Source: JAEUHQ01 sp964538915 (GTDB lineage: Bacteria > Planctomycetota > UBA1135 > UBA2386). From it: a stretch of DNA of 64,000 bases. Numbering within the stretch: position 1 is the stretch's first letter; every line of letters starts with the position of its first letter. Under the pieces are notes generated by a model. The model worked only from the letters and a program-made list of their open reading frames with translations, did no database searches and was not told the origin of the DNA. Positions 1 to 10,835 of this stretch are shown one piece after another. The position numbers were made by a program, and so were the translations under genes. Where the stretch lies: contig CAZIFB010000020.1 of assembly GCA_964538915.1 (NCBI GenBank), positions 11,363-75,362 of the forward strand, in the 5' to 3' direction.

Positions 1-209
1 CGTTCGATCGGCCGATCGTCTGCCTGTTCGGCCCGACGGACCTCGACTACACGCGCTACTGCCTCGAACGGACCGAGATCGTGCGCAAGGACCTTCCGTG
101 TGCGCCGTGCCAGCGGAAGGTCTGCCCGCTCGGCCATCACCGCTGCATGCGCGACATCACGGTCGAAGAGGTGGTCGCTGCCGGCGAACGTCTTCTCGCG
201 CGCGGGTGA
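1..209 (+). CDS. Glycosyltransferase family 9 (LPS heptosyltransferase-like), C-terminal fragment
   Basis: Last 68 codons of a gene that begins before the window; the frame is read from base 3 to the TGA at 207-209. The fragment has the closing signature of ADP-heptose:LPS heptosyltransferases (GT9, WaaC/WaaF-like): an FGPTD nucleotide-sugar-binding stretch, then a Cys-rich tail with CAPC, VCP and CM at family-like spacing, and a final short helix. Such enzymes add heptose to the LPS inner core on the cytoplasmic face of the inner membrane. The lipid A gene lpxC-fabZ at 8.4 kb fits an LPS-making cell. Sugar specificity cannot be read from the fragment. Confidence 0.75.
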   Translation, partial: FDRPIVCLFGPTDLDYTRYCLERTEIVRKDLPCAPCQRKVCPLGHHRCMRDITVEEVVAAGERLLARG

Positions 210-310
210 GGTCGCCCGCCCCGAGGGCCTGGCGGTAGGATCCTCCGAGTGCTGCGGTTGCGGTGGTTACGATCGCCCGCCCGTCGGCTATTGCGTTCGC
301 ACCGCCCCTC

Positions 311-2311
<2,001 letters not shown>

Positions 2312-2333
2312 TCGACGCGACCGGCGGACCCGG

Positions 2334-5300
2334 ATGACCTTCGCGCAGCCATTCTCGGACTACGAGATCCTCGACCGGGTCGGCGCCGGCGCGATGGGCA
2401 CGGTCTTCAAGGCGCGGCACAAGAAGCTGAACCGCATCGTCGCGCTGAAGGTGCTGAAGCCGTCGCTCGCTCGCGACACGCGCTACGTCGATCGCCTCCG
2501 CCGCGAGGCGCGCATCGTCGCCTCGCTGAACCACGCCCACATCGTGACGGGCTACGACCTGGGCGAGCAGGGCGGCTACCACTACTTTGTGATGGAGTTC
2601 GTCGAGGGCAAGTCGCTGCGCGCGCTGCTCGTCGAGTGGGGCATGTTCGCGGAGGAGTACGTGCGGCGCGTCGCCCGGCAGGTGGCGCTCGCGCTGGACC
2701 ACGCGTACCAGCGCGGCGTCATCCATCGCGACATCAAGCCAGGGAACATCCTGATCGACGAGCGCGGAAGCGTGAAGCTGACCGACATGGGGCTCGCGAA
2801 GGGGCCCGCGGACATGACCCTGACGCGCGATGGCGCCACGGTCGGCACGCCCCAGTACATCTCGCCGGAGCAGGCGCGGAACCCGCAGGACGTCGACGTC
2901 CGCAGCGACCTGTACTCGCTCGGAGCGACGCTCTATCACATGGCGACCGGCGTGCCGCCGTTCCGCGGCGACACGATGGCACAGCTGCTCACGAAGCTCC
3001 TGCACGAGTCGCCGGTGCCGCCCGACGAGGTCAACCCGGCCTTGTCGCCCGGCCTCTCGTTGGTGATCCGCAAGCTGCTCGCCAAGGACCTTCGTGTCCG
3101 CTACCAGACCCCGCGCGAACTGCTCGACGATCTCGACCGCATCGAGCGGGCACTGCCGCCGCAGGTCGACGTCGATCGACTCGTCGCCTCGAGCGGCCCC
3201 CGTTCGACGGCCTGGACGATGCTGGCGGTCGTTCTCGGTGTCGTCGCGCTCGCGGGGCTGGCGCTGTGGATCGGCATGCAGATGCGCGGACCCGACGTCG
3301 AGCTGCCGACACCGGACGAGTTCCTGGTGCAGCTCGATCGCGACCTCGGGGCGGCGGCGACGCCGGGGGCGCGGCTGCAGATCCTGCGCAACCTCTCGGG
3401 GTCGGCACCCCTCGGGACGGAAGCGCAGGTGCTCCAGCGCGAACGCTCCGCGGCAGCAGCGGTGCAGCAGCTGGTCGACGCGACCGTCGCCGAACTCGCC
3501 GGGCCCCGTTGGGGCGAGCTGCAGGCGTGGTGTCGCGACTCCTCGGTCTGGCCGGACCGCCAGCGGTGCGAGCGCGAGCGCATCGCTCCGGTGCTCCGCG
3601 ACCGTGCGGGGGTGGTGCTGGGCCAGTTGCCGCCGCAGGTGCGCACCGTGCGGATCGACGAACTGATCGCGGCGATCGATCGCGAACTCGCCGAGCGCGA
3701 CCGTGAGCTCGCCGTCCGCTTCGAGGGGTTCCTGGGTGCGACGGTGCCGGCCCGGTCGGAGGAGCGCGTGCGCGCTGGTGACTTCGCCGGGGCTTCGCGC
3801 CTCTGGGCCGACGCCGTCGCCACCTTCTGTGACGGCGTGCGGCTCCCGTTGCCCGAACGCATCCAGCCCGCGCTGAAGCAGCGCTTGACGGAGATGCACC
3901 AGCGCGCGCAGTCGGCCGCGATCGAAGCGATCGAGGCGGCGGAAGCGGGGGTCGCAGCCGCGCTGCGCGCCGAGGTGGAAGAAGTCTGCGCGGCCCAGAT
4001 CGAACGGCTCCGCGCGGGCGACGATCCGGACACGATCGCCGCCGTGGTCGCGCGCTTCCGGCAGGACCTCGCACAGGCCTGGCCAGCGGCGTCCCGGTTC
4101 CGTGTCGGGCACGATCCGTGGCCCTCCGTCGAGCAGCAGGTCGGTGCGCTGCAGCAGGCGGTGGCCTCGGCGATGGCGCTCGCGCAGGAGGCGCGGTTCG
4201 AAGCGCGCTGCGATCTCGCGTGGCGGGCCTATTGCGTAGGCGGGGCCGACGACGCGCTGGCGATGCTCGAGCGGGCCGCTGCGCCCGCGCCTCGCCACGA
4301 CCGCCAAGCGGCACGCCATCGGGAGGTCCTGGAAGCTGCCCGTGACGTGGAGATCGCCGTGGTGCAGGCCATCTCCCGCGCGCCGTCGCCGGTCATCGCG
4401 TTCGCACGGACGAGTGCCGTGACCGCAGTGCAGCTCCACACCGAGGTGAGCGGCGGTGCGCTGCGGCTGATGTGTCGTGCCGGCGCCCAACCCGCCCGGC
4501 TCGCGCGGCTCGGCGAGTTCCGGTTCGGCGACCTGCTCTTGCAGCTCCGTCAGCAGGGCAGTGACCCGCTCGCCGGATTGCCACCGCGGAACCGGACCGC
4601 CGGCGCCGCGGTCGCGACGATGGTTGCCGAGGACCTGGCCGGCGTCGGAGCGTTGCTGCGCACGCTTTCTGCGGACGACGATGTGTTCCTCGTTCGCGAA
4701 GTCTGGCCGCGCATCCAGCGGTTCCGGGGTGAAGAGCCGGACTCGTCGATCGATCGTCCGGCGTTGTTCGCGGGTCTGACGCGAGCCCGCGAGGCTGCGG
4801 TGCGGTCCGGCGACCTGGCCGAGGTCGAAGCGGCTCTGCTCGCATGCGAGACGCGCGTCCCGGTCGCCGAGTGGACCGACCTGGAGCGCGGCGAAGTCCG
4901 CACGGCCCGACGCTGGCTCGTGCTCGAGCGACGGCGTCGCGCGGTGCAGGCCGATCTCGTCGGCGGTTCGCCGCGCGGATCGGCCGTGAGCGTCGGGATC
5001 GCGAACGACGAGATCACCGCCGAGGTCGCGATGCCCGCGGCGGTCCTGCGCAGCGGCGCGGGGGAAGGGTGGTCGGCGCGCGGCGGCGTGCTCGAGTTCG
5101 CCGGCGGCGACCGGCCCTGGAACGAGTTGCCGCTGCAGGCGCTGCGGTGCAACACGGGTATCGAGTCGTCGGTGCAGCGATCGACTCTGCAGGTCGATTT
5201 CGCCGTTCCCCCGGCGACCATCGGGCGTCGTTTCTACGTCGTCGAGTTCCGCGGCGTCGCCGTACTGCTCTGGATCGCCGCGAACGACTGCCTCTTCTGC

Positions 5301-5600
5301 ACGGTCGTCGACGGGGACCTGCGTCGCGAGGACCTGGCCCAACGCGCGTTCCTCCACGTGGCCCAGGATGCCTTCGGGTCGACGCGGAACACGATCGTGC
5401 CCGGCGCCGTGCACCGCCTCGTCATCGACGTGTTGCCCTCGGCGACGCGGCGCCGCGCCGCCGTGAAGGTGATGCTCGAGGGCACGAGCGTGTTCGACGA
5501 GTCGCGCGACGTCGATCCGCAGGCGCCGATCGCGGTCGCGTTCCACGCCCGGCAGGAAGTCGCGGTGCACCGTTTCGTGGTGCGAGCGACCGGCTTCTGA
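2334..5600 (+). CDS. Transmembrane Ser/Thr protein kinase with large extracytoplasmic region
   Basis: 1088 residues. The N-terminal Hanks-type kinase domain (about 10-270) has the glycine loop GAGAMG, the VALKVL lysine, HRDIKPGN (His131, catalytic Asp133), a DMG variant of DFG, and SPEQA. One membrane helix follows at about 293-313. The rest, about 770 residues, would be periplasmic: alpha-helical, Arg/Glu-rich sequence, then a C-terminal beta-rich domain (about 900-1088) resembling concanavalin/LamG-like folds. The ATG at 2334 opens the kinase domain directly; the frame is open further upstream but lacks similarity there. It sits 22 bases after the FHA-sigma54 activator and is probably co-transcribed. 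Kinase activity is expected because all catalytic residues are present; the sensed ligand is unknown. Confidence 0.9.
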   Translation: MTFAQPFSDYEILDRVGAGAMGTVFKARHKKLNRIVALKVLKPSLARDTRYVDRLRREARIVASLNHAHIVTGYDLGEQGGYHYFVMEFVEGKSLRALLVEWGMFAEEYVRRVARQVALALDHAYQRGVIHRDIKPGNILIDERGSVKLTDMGLAKGPADMTLTRDGATVGTPQYISPEQARNPQDVDVRSDLYSLGATLYHMATGVPPFRGDTMAQLLTKLLHESPVPPDEVNPALSPGLSLVIRKLLAKDLRVRYQTPRELLDDLDRIERALPPQVDVDRLVASSGPRSTAWTMLAVVLGVVALAGLALWIGMQMRGPDVELPTPDEFLVQLDRDLGAAATPGARLQILRNLSGSAPLGTEAQVLQRERSAAAAVQQLVDATVAELAGPRWGELQAWCRDSSVWPDRQRCERERIAPVLRDRAGVVLGQLPPQVRTVRIDELIAAIDRELAERDRELAVRFEGFLGATVPARSEERVRAGDFAGASRLWADAVATFCDGVRLPLPERIQPALKQRLTEMHQRAQSAAIEAIEAAEAGVAAALRAEVEEVCAAQIERLRAGDDPDTIAAVVARFRQDLAQAWPAASRFRVGHDPWPSVEQQVGALQQAVASAMALAQEARFEARCDLAWRAYCVGGADDALAMLERAAAPAPRHDRQAARHREVLEAARDVEIAVVQAISRAPSPVIAFARTSAVTAVQLHTEVSGGALRLMCRAGAQPARLARLGEFRFGDLLLQLRQQGSDPLAGLPPRNRTAGAAVATMVAEDLAGVGALLRTLSADDDVFLVREVWPRIQRFRGEEPDSSIDRPALFAGLTRAREAAVRSGDLAEVEAALLACETRVPVAEWTDLERGEVRTARRWLVLERRRRAVQADLVGGSPRGSAVSVGIANDEITAEVAMPAAVLRSGAGEGWSARGGVLEFAGGDRPWNELPLQALRCNTGIESSVQRSTLQVDFAVPPATIGRRFYVVEFRGVAVLLWIAANDCLFCTVVDGDLRREDLAQRAFLHVAQDAFGSTRNTIVPGAVHRLVIDVLPSATRRRAAVKVMLEGTSVFDESRDVDPQAPIAVAFHARQEVAVHRFVVRATGF

Positions 5601-5610
5601 CGCAGGCGTG

Positions 5611-6735
5611 TCACCGCGGAGCGGTCGCGGCCGTCACCGTTGGCCCGTCCGGCGGTGCGATCAGCGGCGCTGCCGCGAAGCGCATCGCGAGATCGAAGGG
5701 TCGCTTGCCGATCGGCTGGGTTCCGGGCGCGACCGCCGCGCCATCGGCGAACGTGTGTTCGCGAGCGAGCAACGCGCACGCGAGTGCACCCATGCTCCAG
5801 TCGTTCCGCTCGTGCACCGAACGGAGGGTCTCGTAGTCCCGCGCGGGCGCGGGGCGAAGGCGCCGCGCCGAGTGCAGCCGCAACTCGGCCGTGCCGCGGT
5901 CGGCGCAGAGGACCCGGTCGTCGACGTCGGGTTCGCAGACGAGGCGCGCCCAGTTCGCGCGCGCGACCGGGTCGTGGGTGATCAGCATCGCCTGCCGTAC
6001 GTGGTCGGTGGCGAGTGCTCCGTCGCCCGTGCGGGTCGCGAGGAGTGCGATGCGCCTCTGGAACTCGGGCACACCGTCCGCCAGCCGCGCCGCGAGGTGC
6101 AGCCGCTCCGCCGCTCGCTGGGGGCGGCCGTTCGCCAGATCGTTCGCGGCACCGCGCAGGAGACGGTCGCACGAGAAGGCGCGCAGGTTGGACTCGCCGA
6201 GTCCGAGCGCCGGTGCGTCGGGTTCGCCGGCGAGCGCGAACGCGCGGTCCAGCGCCTCGGCGAGGCGATCCGCGATCGGGCACGGCAGGTCCGCTTCGAC
6301 GGAACAACCCGCTGCGGCCGTGGGCGAACAGCGGACGATCAGCCTCGCCGACGCGGCGCTGCCGAGAGATCGCATGACGCGATCGCCGCACAGCACGTCC
6401 AGCTCGGCGTCGAGCCCGTCCGGCTTCGCGGCGAAACGGATCCTCGCGGTCGCGACGGGGATCCAGGATCCTTGGGGCGAGCACTCGTACGCGATCTCGA
6501 ACCCGTCGCCGCGGACGGAGACCGGCGCGCCGGCCGAGGCCAGCGCGGGATCCGAGAACGGCAACGCGTGTCGCGCCGCTGCGGCGGCGAGGCCGGCCGT
6601 CACATCGACCGGCAGCGCGATCGTGCGGACGAAGTGGATTGCCGACGGCATGCCCGGGTCCGGCGCCACGGCGCAGCCCTGGGTCAGGAGGGCGGCGACG
6701 GCGCCGACGGCAAGGCTGTGGATGCGCGCGGACAT
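5611..6735 (-). CDS. Predicted lipoprotein, function unknown
   Basis: 374 residues. The start has a short charged segment, a hydrophobic run and a lipobox-like LTQGC, suggesting a lipoprotein or secreted protein. The middle is Ala-rich without a domain I recognise; the last 120 residues contain helical, TPR-like pairs (GRPQRAAERLHLAARLAD and a following repeat), suggesting a protein-interaction scaffold. It is convergent with the kinase gene, with only 10 bases between the stops. No catalytic motif is visible. Confidence 0.6.
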   Translation of the reverse strand: MSARIHSLAVGAVAALLTQGCAVAPDPGMPSAIHFVRTIALPVDVTAGLAAAAARHALPFSDPALASAGAPVSVRGDGFEIAYECSPQGSWIPVATARIRFAAKPDGLDAELDVLCGDRVMRSLGSAASARLIVRCSPTAAAGCSVEADLPCPIADRLAEALDRAFALAGEPDAPALGLGESNLRAFSCDRLLRGAANDLANGRPQRAAERLHLAARLADGVPEFQRRIALLATRTGDGALATDHVRQAMLITHDPVARANWARLVCEPDVDDRVLCADRGTAELRLHSARRLRPAPARDYETLRSVHERNDWSMGALACALLAREHTFADGAAVAPGTQPIGKRPFDLAMRFAAAPLIAPPDGPTVTAATAPR

Positions 6736-6841
6736 TTGCTGTCGACGCGTGGTCTTCGGCAGCTTCCGCGAACTCGTTCGGCGGCCGGGGCGCCGTCGTC
6801 CCGCCCCGGGACGCGCGCGGCGACCACTGCCGATGGCAGCG

Positions 6842-7219
6842 TCAGTTCTCGGCCACCACGAAGGCGGTCGCGGTGTCTTCGGTGTGCGTGAGACTGACGT
6901 GCATGCGCCGGATCCCGAGCGCCGCGGCGCGTGCGGCGGCGGCGCCGTGCAGTTCGATCCGCACTGCGCCGTTCTCGTCGCGCCGGACCTCGATCTGCCG
7001 AAAACCGATGCCGTCGGTCCAACCCGTGCCGAGGCACTTCATCGTCGCTTCCTTCGCGCAGAAGCGCGCCGCCAGCGATTCCGCCGGCCGGTGCCTCGAA
7101 CTGCAGTACGCGAATTCGTCGTCGGTGAGGATGCGGCGCGCGAAGCGTTCGCCCGTTCGGCGCCACGTCGCCGCGAGGCGCTCGATCGAAACGGAGTCGA
7201 CGCCGATGCCGACGATCAC
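6842..7219 (-). CDS. acpS: Holo-[acyl-carrier-protein] synthase
   Basis: 125 residues, the usual AcpS length. The enzyme transfers 4'-phosphopantetheine from CoA to apo-ACP, a step needed for fatty acid and lipid A synthesis. Family motifs are in place: GIGVDSVSIERL at the N-terminus (Mg-binding Asp), RILTDDE, FCAKEATMKCLGTG (F-x-AKEA-x-x-K-x-LG) and a final VSLTHTEDTATAFV strand. The start is a GTG at 7219 that overlaps the stop of the upstream JAMM gene by four bases (GTGA), implying translational coupling. No alternative start fits the conserved N-terminus. Confidence 0.93.
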   Translation of the reverse strand: MIVGIGVDSVSIERLAATWRRTGERFARRILTDDEFAYCSSRHRPAESLAARFCAKEATMKCLGTGWTDGIGFRQIEVRRDENGAVRIELHGAAAARAAALGIRRMHVSLTHTEDTATAFVVAEN

Positions 7220-7650
7220 GATGCGGCCTCCGGAGTCCTCGTCAGGACGGGGACCGCGTGCATGCCGTCGTGGTCGAACCAGTAGGCCGCGACCACGACG
7301 GGTCGATCCGCCGCCGCGCCGACGACGAGTTGCAGGCAATTGCGCCATGCGTCGCGGCGGTCGCGCAGAGAGGGGATCGCGGCGCCGTTCGGATGGCTGT
7401 GCACGAAGCCGAGCCAATGCCGCCCCGCTGCGCGGATCGCCGCCTCGGCGCGTGCGAACGCGGCTGGCTCTGCGGCGAACGTGTCGGGGCCGACCAGGGC
7501 GTCGAGTGCGACGACGGTGTCGACGTCCGGGCGACGGTCGTCCGCGGTGCCGCCGAGCAGGGCGACGAACTCGTCGGGGAGCGCCGCTGCGGCCGCTGCT
7601 TCGAGCCGAGCGCGCGTCACCGGATCGATCCGCACGGCCTCGGGGCGCAT
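7216..7650 (-). CDS. JAMM/MPN-domain metalloprotease
   Basis: 144 residues, a stand-alone prokaryotic JAMM (Mov34/MPN/PAD-1) domain. The zinc signature is complete: a general-base Glu in DEFVALLGG near residue 27, then HSHPNGAAIPSLRD, which reads H-x-H-x7-S-x2-D. Known prokaryotic relatives cleave ubiquitin-like sulfur carrier proteins from partners or amino acids (Mec+ on CysO-cysteine, HvJAMM1 on SAMP conjugates). No free sulfur carrier gene is adjacent; the downstream gene is acpS, overlapping by four bases. The only ubiquitin-like protein seen in this window is the MoaD part of the fusion at 29.8 kb. The substrate is therefore unknown. Confidence 0.88.
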   Translation of the reverse strand: MRPEAVRIDPVTRARLEAAAAAALPDEFVALLGGTADDRRPDVDTVVALDALVGPDTFAAEPAAFARAEAAIRAAGRHWLGFVHSHPNGAAIPSLRDRRDAWRNCLQLVVGAAADRPVVVAAYWFDHDGMHAVPVLTRTPEAAS

Positions 7651-7747
7651 CGCCAGAGGCTACGGTCGCCTGTCCCCCGAGCAAGGTCGCCGCGGCGACG
7701 CGTGCGTGGCCTTTCGGCGGGGCGCCTGCTACCGTGCGCGGTCTGCC

Positions 7748-8440
7748 ATGAGACTTCGCGCGCCGTTCTTCGCTCTCTGCGCCTTGCTGGTCCCGCTGCT
7801 GCCCGCCCAGGACGGCAAGACCCCGCCGAAGCCCGAGGCGCAGCCGGCGGAGGCCGCCGCGAAGAAGACGCCGCCGGCCATGGTGATCGGCGTGGTGGAC
7901 CTCGGCCGCGTGTTCGACCTGCATCCGCGCACCATCCGGGAGCGCGAACGCCTGCAGCGCGAGGCGCAGGAGCGCGAAGGTGTGATGAAGGAACTCGAAC
8001 GCCGCGCGAACGAACTGAAGGGACTGATCTCCAATCTGAAGGAAGGGTCGCGGGAGCGTGGGCGCAAGGAGCTCGAGTACGACCTCCTGTTGCAGCAGAA
8101 GCGCGCGACCGGGCAGCTGCTCAAGGACGAGATGCTTGCCGAGCAGGCGAAAGTGCAACTCGCGATCTACGAAGAGCTCGAGGCCGCCGTGAAGCAGCTG
8201 GCGAAGGACCGCGGTTTGTCCCTCGTGCTGCGCATCGACGTCGACGACAAGTCGTCCGACGACGACAAGCAGGGGCGCATCGTGTCCCGCCTGCGCACCT
8301 TCGAGCAGCGGCAGGTCCTGTTCGCGGCCGAGGAGCTCGACCTCACGCCTGCACTCATCAAGCTCGTGCAGGTTCCGCTCGACCCGGCGAGCGAGGCGCC
8401 GCCCGCCGCGCCGCAGAACGGCGGCAAGGACGGCAAGTAG
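7748..8440 (+). CDS. OmpH/Skp-like periplasmic chaperone
   Basis: 230 residues. Signal peptide at about 1-20 (ALCALLVPLLPAQ), a Pro/Ala/Lys-rich linker, then a beta strand opening (VIGVVDLGRVFDLHP) and a long charged coiled coil (about 65-165), the layout of Skp/OmpH chaperones that escort outer-membrane proteins through the periplasm. The C-terminal 60 residues are more polar than usual for the family. It lies directly before lpxC-fabZ with a one-base overlap (TAGTG), the classic position of ompH in envelope clusters. A TACCGT hexamer at 7730-7735 could be a -10 element with a very short leader. Confidence 0.85.
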   Translation: MRLRAPFFALCALLVPLLPAQDGKTPPKPEAQPAEAAAKKTPPAMVIGVVDLGRVFDLHPRTIRERERLQREAQEREGVMKELERRANELKGLISNLKEGSRERGRKELEYDLLLQQKRATGQLLKDEMLAEQAKVQLAIYEELEAAVKQLAKDRGLSLVLRIDVDDKSSDDDKQGRIVSRLRTFEQRQVLFAAEELDLTPALIKLVQVPLDPASEAPPAAPQNGGKDGK

Positions 8441-9783
8441 TGGTCGCCAACGCTCCGCCGACTCCGGCGCCGACGGCGCGCCCGCAGCGCACGCTGAAGA
8501 ACCCGGTCGAGTACCGCGGCGTCGGTCTGCACTCCGGCAAGGAGATCAAGATCGTCGTGCGGCCCGCGGAAGCGGGCACCGGCGTGTCGTTCGTCCGCAC
8601 CGACATCGAGGACCACCCGGTCGTCCGGGCCCACGGCGCCAACATGAAGGCGCGCCAGCGCCGCACGTGCATCCAGGACGGACGCGCGGAGGTCTACACC
8701 TGCGAGCACCTGCTGGCGGCGCTCTACGCGCTCGGCATCGACAACGCGGTGGTGGAGATCGACGGCGAAGAGGTGCCGGGCCTCGATGGCGCGGCGTCGG
8801 AGTTCTTCCGCGGGCTGCGCGAGAGCGGCGCCGTCGAGATGCGGGCCACGCGGCCGATCTGGTCGGTGAAGCACCCGATCTACGTCCGCGAGGGCACCGC
8901 GAGCCTCGTCGCACTGCCTGGCACCGGTCGTCTCACGATCGAGTACCACCTCGACTATCCGCGCGTGAACGGCACGGCCCTCGGCACGAAGCAGATCGTC
9001 GGGTTCGAGCTCACGCCGGAGAACTTCGAGCGCGACATCGCGCCGGCGCGCACGTTCGTGTTCGCGCACGAAGTCGAGGCGCTGCGCGCCGCAGGACTCG
9101 GCAAGGGCGCGAATCCGCAGAACACGCTCGTGGTCGGCCCGAACGGTCCCGAGCAGAACTCGCTGCGCTGGGACGACGAACTCGCGCGCCACAAGATCCT
9201 GGACCTGATCGGCGACCTCGCGAACGCCGGCGTCGACCTCGACGCGCACATCATCGCGACGCGTTCGGGCCACGGGCTCAACATGGCGATGGTGCAGCGC
9301 ATCCTCGAGGAGCGCGAGCGTGAGCAGGAGCAGGGCGAAGCGGTCAGCGACTCCGGCCTCGACATCCGGCAGATCCTGAACCTGCTGCCGCACCGCTACC
9401 CGTTCCTGCTCATCGATCGCGTGATCGAGCTCGATGGATTCCAGCGCGCCGTCGCGATCAAGAACGTCACGATCAACGAGCCGTTCTTCCAGGGGCACTG
9501 GCCCGAGCAGCCGATCATGCCGGGGGTGCTGCAGCTCGAGGCGATGGCGCAGCTCGCCGGTGTGCTCCTGCTGCGCAAGCTCGAGAACACGGGCAAGCTC
9601 GCCGTGCTGTGGAGCATCGACAAGGTCAAGCTGCGCGGCGCGGTCGTGCCGGGCGATCAGCTCCGCATCGAGGTCGAAACGATCCGCGCGAAGCCGCAGG
9701 TCGGCCACGTGCGCGCGCGTTGCAAGGTGGCGGGCCGCCTCGTCGCCGAGGCCGAGCTCAAGTTCACGCTGGTGGACGCGTGA
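8440..9783 (+). CDS. lpxC-fabZ: Bifunctional UDP-3-O-acyl-GlcNAc deacetylase / 3-hydroxyacyl-ACP dehydratase
   Basis: 447 residues, a fusion of two enzymes usually encoded separately. Residues about 18-300 are LpxC, the committed zinc deacetylase of lipid A synthesis: zinc ligands are His90 (in CEHLLAALYALG), His251 and Asp255 (HKILDLIGD), and the catalytic-region His278 (SGHGLN) is present. Residues about 305-447 are FabZ, a hot-dog-fold dehydratase: catalytic His318 (HRYPFLLIDR) and Glu367 in PIMPGVLQLEAMAQ. Such fusions are known in Bacteroidetes and some other phyla. The start is a GTG at 8440 sharing one base with the preceding stop. The next gene overlaps by four bases. Cytoplasmic; it couples acyl-ACP supply to lipid A synthesis. 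Confidence 0.95.
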   Translation: MVANAPPTPAPTARPQRTLKNPVEYRGVGLHSGKEIKIVVRPAEAGTGVSFVRTDIEDHPVVRAHGANMKARQRRTCIQDGRAEVYTCEHLLAALYALGIDNAVVEIDGEEVPGLDGAASEFFRGLRESGAVEMRATRPIWSVKHPIYVREGTASLVALPGTGRLTIEYHLDYPRVNGTALGTKQIVGFELTPENFERDIAPARTFVFAHEVEALRAAGLGKGANPQNTLVVGPNGPEQNSLRWDDELARHKILDLIGDLANAGVDLDAHIIATRSGHGLNMAMVQRILEEREREQEQGEAVSDSGLDIRQILNLLPHRYPFLLIDRVIELDGFQRAVAIKNVTINEPFFQGHWPEQPIMPGVLQLEAMAQLAGVLLLRKLENTGKLAVLWSIDKVKLRGAVVPGDQLRIEVETIRAKPQVGHVRARCKVAGRLVAEAELKFTLVDA

Positions 9784-10784
9784 CGAAGCGGCTGCGGGTC
9801 GGCGTCGTCGGAGTGGGTCACCTCGGCAAGCACCACGCGCGCCTCTTGAAGTCGCTCGACTGCGAGCTCGTCGCGGTCGCCGATCCGAACGATGCCGCGC
9901 GCGCGTTCGCCGCGCAGACACACGGCGTGCCCGGCTTCGCGGACCACCGCGAGCTGCTCGGGAAGGTCGACGCGGTGTCCGTGGTCGTGCCGACGAAGCT
10001 GCACCGCGACGTCGCGAGCGTGTTCCTCGAGAACGGCGTCGACGTGCTCGTCGAGAAGCCGATCGCACGCAGCTCGGCGGACGGTCAGGCCCTCGTCGAT
10101 CTCGCGAAGAAACACTGTCGCGTGCTGCAGGTCGGCCACGTCGAACGATTCAACCCGGCGCTGCGCGGCATCGCCGACATCGGCATGAAGGCGCGCTACA
10201 TCGAGTCTCACCGGCTCGCGCCGTTCTCCTTCCGCAGCACGGACATCGGCGTCGTCCTCGACCTGATGATCCACGACCTCGACCTCGTGCTGGCGCTCGT
10301 GCGCAGCGAGATCGTGTCCGTCGAGGCCTTCGGCGGCGCCGTGTTCACGCCGGCCGAGGACATGGCGTCCGCGATCATCAAGTTCGCGAACGGGGCCGTC
10401 GCGCACCTCACTGCGAACCGCGTCGCCTTGAAGCCACTGCGCAAGATGCGGGTGTTTTCGCGCGAGGGCTACGCGAGCCTCGACTTCCAGACGGGGCAGG
10501 GAATGCTGGTGAAGAAGGCGCCCGGTTGGGACTTCGAGAAACTCGACCTCGACCGGATCGACAAGAGCCAGGTCGGCGACCTGTGGAAGTTCGTGTTCGA
10601 CGGTCTGCTCCAGGTCCAGCAGCTCGAACTCAACGAAGGCAATCCGCTGCAGGAAGAGCTCGTCGACTTCCTCCGCTGCTGCCGCGAGCGGGCGACGCCG
10701 ATCGTGCCGGGCGAGGACGGGGTCGCCGCCGTGGCTGCCGCCGAGCGCGTGCTCGCGGCCATCGCCAAGAACCGCTGGGAGTGA
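9780..10784 (+). CDS. Gfo/Idh/MocA-family NAD(P)-dependent oxidoreductase
   Basis: 334 residues. The N-terminal Rossmann fold has VGVVGVGHLGKHHARLL (G-x-G-x-x-G) and DPN; the EKP motif (LVEKPIA, near residue 95) carries the catalytic Lys, and the C-terminal half is the usual alpha/beta substrate domain including GHVERFNPA. The start is a GTG at 9780 overlapping the lpxC-fabZ stop by four bases. In many genomes the gene after fabZ is lpxA, which is absent here. Gfo/Idh members such as GnnA oxidise UDP-GlcNAc at C3 for 2,3-diamino lipid A, so a sugar-nucleotide substrate is plausible, but this is inferred from context only and no GnnB-type aminotransferase is next to it. Confidence 0.88.
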   Translation: MTKRLRVGVVGVGHLGKHHARLLKSLDCELVAVADPNDAARAFAAQTHGVPGFADHRELLGKVDAVSVVVPTKLHRDVASVFLENGVDVLVEKPIARSSADGQALVDLAKKHCRVLQVGHVERFNPALRGIADIGMKARYIESHRLAPFSFRSTDIGVVLDLMIHDLDLVLALVRSEIVSVEAFGGAVFTPAEDMASAIIKFANGAVAHLTANRVALKPLRKMRVFSREGYASLDFQTGQGMLVKKAPGWDFEKLDLDRIDKSQVGDLWKFVFDGLLQVQQLELNEGNPLQEELVDFLRCCRERATPIVPGEDGVAAVAAAERVLAAIAKNRWE

Positions 10785-10821
10785 GCGGCGGCGGGCAGGC
10801 GGAATGTGGGCGCCTCCGCGC

Positions 10822-10827
10822 TACACT
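10822..10827 (+). promoter_or_regulatory. -10 element of the 6S RNA promoter
   Basis: TACACT ends eight bases before the predicted 5' end of the 6S RNA stem at 10836, the right distance for a housekeeping sigma factor -10 box. No convincing TTGACA-like -35 hexamer is seen 16-18 bases upstream. Confidence 0.45.
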
Positions 10828-10835
10828 CTTCGCTT

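Noticed and set aside
210..310. Sigma54 promoter upstream of the FHA-sigma54 activator
   Set aside because: A TGGC is present but no GC at the required -12 spacing.
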